A program made the translations under genes and the position numbers. Positions 60,168 through 64,000 of a DNA stretch of 64,000 nucleotides are shown one piece after another (positions within the stretch are counted from its first letter, which is position 1; every line of letters starts with the position of its first letter). Source of the stretch: Pseudomonas crudilactis (lineage in GTDB: Bacteria; Pseudomonadota; Gammaproteobacteria; Pseudomonadales; Pseudomonadaceae); assembly GCF_013433315.1 (NCBI RefSeq), contig NZ_WXVV01000020.1, forward strand, positions 1 to 64,000, in the 5' to 3' direction. Below the pieces are notes generated by a model. It was not told where the DNA came from. It did no database searches and saw nothing but the letters and a program-made list of their open reading frames with translations.

Positions 60168-60257
60168 TGTGGGAGCGAGCCTGCTCGCGAAGGCGGTGTG
60201 GCATTCGAAGCAGATGCCAGCTGACACTACGCTTTCGCGAGCAGGCTCGCTCCCACA
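60168..60257. repeat. REP inverted pair (GTGGGAGCGAGC type)
   Basis: TGTGGGAGCGAGCCTGCTCG and its inverse GCGAGCAGGCTCGCTCCCAC around a variable middle. It lies between the LysR and PAS-LuxR genes. Confidence 0.92.
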
Positions 60258-60269
60258 GGGATTAAGTGA

Positions 60270-61160
60270 TCAACCGCAGGATTGGGTTTTCAACTCGCGC
60301 AGCGTATCGAGAAACAGCTTGAGCACCGGCGAAGCATCGTCCGCCCGATAAGTGGCATACAACGGCACCTCCGGCAGCGCCGGAGTCAGGCGCCGGAACA
60401 CCAGCCCCGCCGGGGCCAGTTGCTCAATGGACGCCGGTAACAGCGCCACGCCAAACCCGGCGCGCACCAGACTCAGCAAGGTCTGCACCTCGATCACTTG
60501 TTGACGAATCTGCGGCGTGAATCCGGCCTGAATGCAGCACTGAAACAGAAAATGGGCGAACCGCGACTGCTTCAATTCCAGCGCCACAAACGGCTCCTGC
60601 GCCAGATCCGCCGGCGCCAGCACCTCGCGGCCAGCCAGCGGATGATCCGCCGGCATCACCACGTTGATCGGCTCGTAGATCAGCAGTTCATTGCGCAACT
60701 GCGGATCGTCGTAACCGACACGAAACACACAGGCATCAATGCGTTTTTCCTTCAACGCCTTGACCTGTGCCGCCGGGGTCATTTCATGCAGACGCCAGTT
60801 GACCTGCGGATAGCGCTCACGAAACAGATGCAGGGCCTTGGGCAGCACGCCGACCATTACCGAACTGATCATGCCGATTTCCAGCTCGCCCAACTGTCCC
60901 CGTCCGGTCTGCCGCGTCAGGTCCAGCGCCCGCTCTAGCTGTTCAAATACCAGCGGCGCCTGCTCCTTGAGCATCTGCCCCGCCACTGTCAGCTCGACCC
61001 GATGATGGCTGCGCTCGAACAGCGGCGTGCCCAGTTCCTCCTCCAGCAAACGAATCTGCTGGCTCAGCGGCGGCTGGCAGATGTGCAGGCGTTCGGCAGC
61101 GCGACCGAAGTGCAACTCATCGGCCAACGCCATGAAATACCGCAGCAGACGCAAATCCAT
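60270..61160 (-). CDS. LysR-family transcriptional regulator
   Basis: A 296-residue LTTR. The HTH is MDLRLLRYFMALADELHFGR followed by CQPPLSQQIRLLEEELGTPL, the subtype seen in CatR/BenM-like regulators of aromatic catabolism. It lies only 6 bp downstream of the molybdopterin-subunit gene on the same strand, so it is probably co-transcribed with the oxidoreductase it may control; LysR genes are more often divergent. The end of the gene runs to 13 bp before a REP pair. Confidence 0.9.
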   Translation of the reverse strand: MDLRLLRYFMALADELHFGRAAERLHICQPPLSQQIRLLEEELGTPLFERSHHRVELTVAGQMLKEQAPLVFEQLERALDLTRQTGRGQLGELEIGMISSVMVGVLPKALHLFRERYPQVNWRLHEMTPAAQVKALKEKRIDACVFRVGYDDPQLRNELLIYEPINVVMPADHPLAGREVLAPADLAQEPFVALELKQSRFAHFLFQCCIQAGFTPQIRQQVIEVQTLLSLVRAGFGVALLPASIEQLAPAGLVFRRLTPALPEVPLYATYRADDASPVLKLFLDTLRELKTQSCG

Positions 61161-61166
61161 GGCGAC

Positions 61167-63380
61167 TTACCCCAGGCTCAATGGCGTCGAACGTTGGCGC
61201 ACGCCGGTCAGCGCGAACAGGGCATTGGCGATGGCCGGCACCACCGATGGACTGCCCAACTCACCGACGCCACCAGGTTTGCTCGGTTCACCGTCCAGTA
61301 CGAGGATGTCGGTGGCCGGCATGTCCGACATGCGCGTGACGCGGTAGTCGTGGAAGTTGCTCTGCACCACCCTGCCCTGTTTGATGTCGAGCCGGTCGAA
61401 CAACGCATGGCCGACCCCCCACATCAAGCCGCCGTAAACCTGCTCTTCGACACCGCCCGGCGAGACCGCCAAACCGCAATCGACCACGCAGGTGAGTTTC
61501 TCGACTTTCGGCTTGCCGTCGACCGTTGTCACCCGCGCGACCACCGCAATAAAACTGGTGTAACCCTGATTGGTCGCGATCCCCAGTGCCGTGCCAGGTG
61601 GCAGCGGTTTACCCCAACCGGCGCGCACGGCAGCTTGCTTGAGCACTGCCACGTGCCGTGGCCGCTCCTGCATATTGGTCAGCCTGAACGCCAATGGATC
61701 TTCACCGGCGGCATGAGCCAGTTCATCCATGAAACTTTCCACGGCGAACACATTGGGGATGAAACTCACCGAGCGATACCAACCACTGGGCACGTTGCTT
61801 TCGTGCTTGACCCAGTTCAATTCCAGATGCGGCGGACGGTAGGCGAAGTCCCACGCAGTGATCGCCTCGGTGGTGCTGTAATCCATTTTGTCTGGACGTT
61901 CGAAATAACCCGGTTCCCACTGTTCCGGCGAGGCTGGCGACACCGCGTGCAGTTGCAGCGCGCTGAGTTTGCCCTGAGCGTCGAGCGCACCTTTGACCCG
62001 ATGCAAAGTGGCCGGATGATTGAACAGCGCGTGCATTTCATCTTCGCGGCTATTGAGCAATTTCACCGGCACACCGGTTTTCTGCGCCAGATACGCGACT
62101 TCAAACAACCAGTACTTGGCCTCCCGCGCACCGAAGCTGCCGCCGGAGACCAATTCATGAATGGTCACGTTGGCCTTGTCGATGCCGCATACGGTTTGCG
62201 CCGCTTCCAGTGCCGAGGACGGCACCTGCACACCGCCCCAATAGGTGATTGCCTTGCCCTTGACCTGCGCGGTGATGCAGATCGGTTCCAGCGGGTTTTG
62301 CACCTTGTAGGGCATGGTGTAATCGGCTTCGATCAGCTGCGCCGCGCCCGCCCATTGCCCGGCGACATCACCGTGGGTCATGGCTTTGACGGTTTGTGCT
62401 GTTGGATCGCCGATGGCTTTGGCTTGAGCGCTGAATAACTGCTCGCTGTCGAACCCGGCCAAAGGTGAATCGCTCCACTTGATCTCCAACACTTGGCGGC
62501 CCTGCTGCGCCGCCCAGAACGTATCCGCCAATACGGCGACACCTTCCAGATTGCCGCCGAGCACATCGGGCCGCCCCGCAATCGCCAGCACTTTGCGCAC
62601 GCCCGGCACTTTTAGAGCCGCAGCAGAATCGACGCTGAGCACTTTCGCCCCGACCACTGGCGCACGCTGAATCACCGCCACCAGCATGTCCGGCAATTGC
62701 ACGTCGATGCTGTATTTGAAACGCCCGCAGACCTTGGCCGCCGCATCACGTTTGTGACGCAGTTTGCCGATGTACTTGAATTGCGTCGGATCCTTCAGCG
62801 TAACGTTGGTCGGCGCCGGCAGATTCGCCGCCACTGCGACCAGTTCACCATAACCGAGCCTGCGCTGACTCGCGGTGTGAACGACCCGCCCTTCTTCGGT
62901 GACGCAACTGTCGGGGCTGACTTTCCACTGCTTGGCTGCCGCCGTAATCAACAGCGCCCGCGCCGTAGCTCCGGCCATACGCAAGCGGTCGTATTCAAGG
63001 GAAACGCTGGTGCTGCCGCCCGTTGAAAAGACCTTCCAGACCGGATGAATGTAGGTTTCGAAAAACGGATCTTCCGGGGTGATCACCTGCACGGTCATCG
63101 GGTTGACGTCCAGCTCTTCAGCCACGCACGCGGCCAGCGCTGTTTGCGTGCCGGTGCCGGAGTCGTGCTTGTGCACCACCAGTTTCACCGTGCCGTCGGG
63201 AAAGATGCGCACCCAGGCATTCGGCTCGAATTCACTCGCCGGTGCTGGCGCTTTTGGGTCAGTAGCCGCCATGCCACCCGGCAGATAAAGGGCAATCGCC
63301 AGGCCCGAAGCGACTGTTGCCGCTTGCTTGAGAAAAACCCGGCGCGGCAGTTCGATGCGGGTGTCGTCGACGAGGCTCAT
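61167..63380 (-). CDS. Molybdopterin-binding subunit of an isoquinoline 1-oxidoreductase-like enzyme (Tat-exported)
   Basis: A 737-residue large subunit of the xanthine oxidase/aldehyde oxidase superfamily (IorB-like). The N-terminus carries a twin-arginine signal (PRRVFLKQAATVASGLAIAL), so the enzyme is periplasmic. Molybdopterin motifs include GGSFGAREAKYW and the C-terminal GGVGELGSPSVVPAIANAL with the family's catalytic glutamate region (GVGELG). The ATG at 63380 overlaps the stop codon of the 2Fe-2S subunit by one base (TGATG). Frames upstream of that ATG are the antisense of nothing real. The substrate is probably an N-heterocycle or aldehyde. No cytochrome subunit gene is seen in the window. 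Confidence 0.92.
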   Translation of the reverse strand: MSLVDDTRIELPRRVFLKQAATVASGLAIALYLPGGMAATDPKAPAPASEFEPNAWVRIFPDGTVKLVVHKHDSGTGTQTALAACVAEELDVNPMTVQVITPEDPFFETYIHPVWKVFSTGGSTSVSLEYDRLRMAGATARALLITAAAKQWKVSPDSCVTEEGRVVHTASQRRLGYGELVAVAANLPAPTNVTLKDPTQFKYIGKLRHKRDAAAKVCGRFKYSIDVQLPDMLVAVIQRAPVVGAKVLSVDSAAALKVPGVRKVLAIAGRPDVLGGNLEGVAVLADTFWAAQQGRQVLEIKWSDSPLAGFDSEQLFSAQAKAIGDPTAQTVKAMTHGDVAGQWAGAAQLIEADYTMPYKVQNPLEPICITAQVKGKAITYWGGVQVPSSALEAAQTVCGIDKANVTIHELVSGGSFGAREAKYWLFEVAYLAQKTGVPVKLLNSREDEMHALFNHPATLHRVKGALDAQGKLSALQLHAVSPASPEQWEPGYFERPDKMDYSTTEAITAWDFAYRPPHLELNWVKHESNVPSGWYRSVSFIPNVFAVESFMDELAHAAGEDPLAFRLTNMQERPRHVAVLKQAAVRAGWGKPLPPGTALGIATNQGYTSFIAVVARVTTVDGKPKVEKLTCVVDCGLAVSPGGVEEQVYGGLMWGVGHALFDRLDIKQGRVVQSNFHDYRVTRMSDMPATDILVLDGEPSKPGGVGELGSPSVVPAIANALFALTGVRQRSTPLSLG

Positions 63381-63844
63381 CAGGCCTCCTTCGGCGCATT
63401 CGCCGCACGTTTGATCGCCTTGTTGATGCGCCCGTAGGTGCCGCAGCGGCAGATATTCCCGGACATCGCATTGCGGATCGAATCGTCGGTCACCGCCGCG
63501 CCAGTGTTGAGCAATGCGGCGGCGGACATGATCTGCCCGGATTGACAGTAACCGCATTGCGGCACATCTTCGGCGATCCAGGCCAGTTGCAGAGGATGAG
63601 TTTCCGTCGGCGACAGGCCTTCGATGGTGGTGATGCTGTGGCCCGCGACGGCGGCCGCCGGCAACTGGCAGGAACGCACCGCGACGCCATCCAGGTGCAC
63701 GGTGCAGGCACCGCACAGGCCCATGCCGCAACCGAATTTGGTGCCGGTGAGTTTCAGTCGATCACGCAGTACCCATAACAAGGGCATGGAGGAGGACGCT
63801 TCATCCAGCTCACGTCGTTCGCCGTTAACCGTGAATGCAATCAT
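63380..63844 (-). CDS. 2Fe-2S subunit of an isoquinoline 1-oxidoreductase-like enzyme
   Basis: A 154-residue small subunit (IorA-like). The first 2Fe-2S cluster is in GTKFGCGMGLCGACTVHLDG plus VAVRSCQ (plant ferredoxin type). The second is in PQCGYCQSGQIMSAAALL and SGNICRCGTYGRINKAIK. The ATG at 63844 gives the family start MIAFTVNGE. It is translationally coupled to the large subunit (one-base overlap). The 156 bp to the right edge hold its promoter, and I see no further gene. Confidence 0.95.
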   Translation of the reverse strand: MIAFTVNGERRELDEASSSMPLLWVLRDRLKLTGTKFGCGMGLCGACTVHLDGVAVRSCQLPAAAVAGHSITTIEGLSPTETHPLQLAWIAEDVPQCGYCQSGQIMSAAALLNTGAAVTDDSIRNAMSGNICRCGTYGRINKAIKRAANAPKEA

Positions 63845-64000
63845 TGTCAGGCTCCAAAAGAGCGGCCCGTCTTTGTGCGGGCCTGGTGACCGATTATTGG
63901 AACCCCGGGCAAAACGCGGCCAGCGACGATTTCTGCCAACCGCTGTAAGCAGGACTAACAACATGTACAAGCGATACCCGTCGGTGCAGTCCATGAGCGC

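Noticed and set aside
2767..60257. The many REP and CTCACCC palindromes as CRISPR repeats
   Set aside because: They occur as isolated inverted pairs without regular spacers or cas genes.
63381..63731. An N-terminal extension of the molybdopterin subunit over the 2Fe-2S gene
   Set aside because: The extension is out of frame with the 2Fe-2S gene and non-coding. The ATG at 63380 directly precedes a Tat signal.
1..64000. tRNA and rRNA genes
   Set aside because: I saw no cloverleaf with a GTTCGA-type T loop and matching arms in the intergenic regions, but without a search tool a missed tRNA cannot be fully excluded.

Overview
The window is chromosomal DNA of a Pseudomonas, most likely of the P. 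fluorescens group. This rests on the gene content (DUF2790 and DUF1652 proteins, serralysin, acnB with 869 codons, a cyanate operon, a type VI secretion locus), the high G+C of the coding sequence, and the dense intergenic repeats typical of this genus: six REP pairs of the GTGGGAGCGAGC/TGTAGGAGTGAGC type, three CTCACCC...GGGTGAG elements, and three other repeat families. No rRNA, tRNA, CRISPR array or complete insertion sequence was seen.

Layout. 1-4.6 kb: a LysR regulator divergent from a GMC oxidoreductase and an MHS-type transporter, a small catabolic cluster of unknown substrate. 4.6-10.3 kb: a DUF427 protein, an orphan serralysin, topoisomerase III behind a LexA-like box, a GNAT acetyltransferase and a conserved small protein. 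10.4-13 kb: the cyanate locus cynR / cynS-DUF2790-cynT. 13-18.7 kb: a ProA-like dehydrogenase, glutaminase, a GFA-family protein and a TonB-dependent siderophore receptor. 18.8-23.2 kb: an RstA/RstB-like two-component pair, miaE, a tandem universal stress protein with a canonical ANR/FNR box, and a DUF1289 protein. 23.4-27.7 kb: acnB, preceded by a large inverted-repeat element, and an SdaC-like transporter. 27.9-32.2 kb: two tiny membrane proteins, an MSAD-like tautomerase, a possible attenuator leader peptide before an isochorismatase-family hydrolase, two secreted proteins, and a D-2-hydroxyacid dehydrogenase.

32.2-54.4 kb is a complete type VI secretion system in two divergent units. tssJ-K-L-M-A lie on the minus strand (membrane complex and baseplate). 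tssB-C-hcp-tssE-F-G-clpV lie on the plus strand (sheath, tube, baseplate, unfoldase), followed by three cargo-like genes, then vgrG, a MORN-repeat protein and, convergently, a DUF4280 PAAR-like tip protein. The three cargo-like genes are the most interesting part of the window. One encodes a DNase I-fold (EEP) nuclease with all its active-site motifs. One encodes a protein with HAE...CxxC, the zinc-site signature of the cytidine deaminase fold. The third has a WHHxIP motif reminiscent of HNH/Endo VII nucleases. They look less G+C rich than the core genes and are closely spaced between clpV and vgrG. I infer a nucleic-acid-targeting effector module, or a related defence or regulatory function.

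54.6-64 kb: an APH-like phosphotransferase with an SDR dehydrogenase, a TRIC/UPF0126 membrane protein with a small lipoprotein, a long Pseudomonas intergenic repeat, a DUF1652 protein, a triple-PAS LuxR-type regulator, and an isoquinoline 1-oxidoreductase-like molybdoenzyme (2Fe-2S and molybdopterin subunits) followed by its probable LysR regulator.
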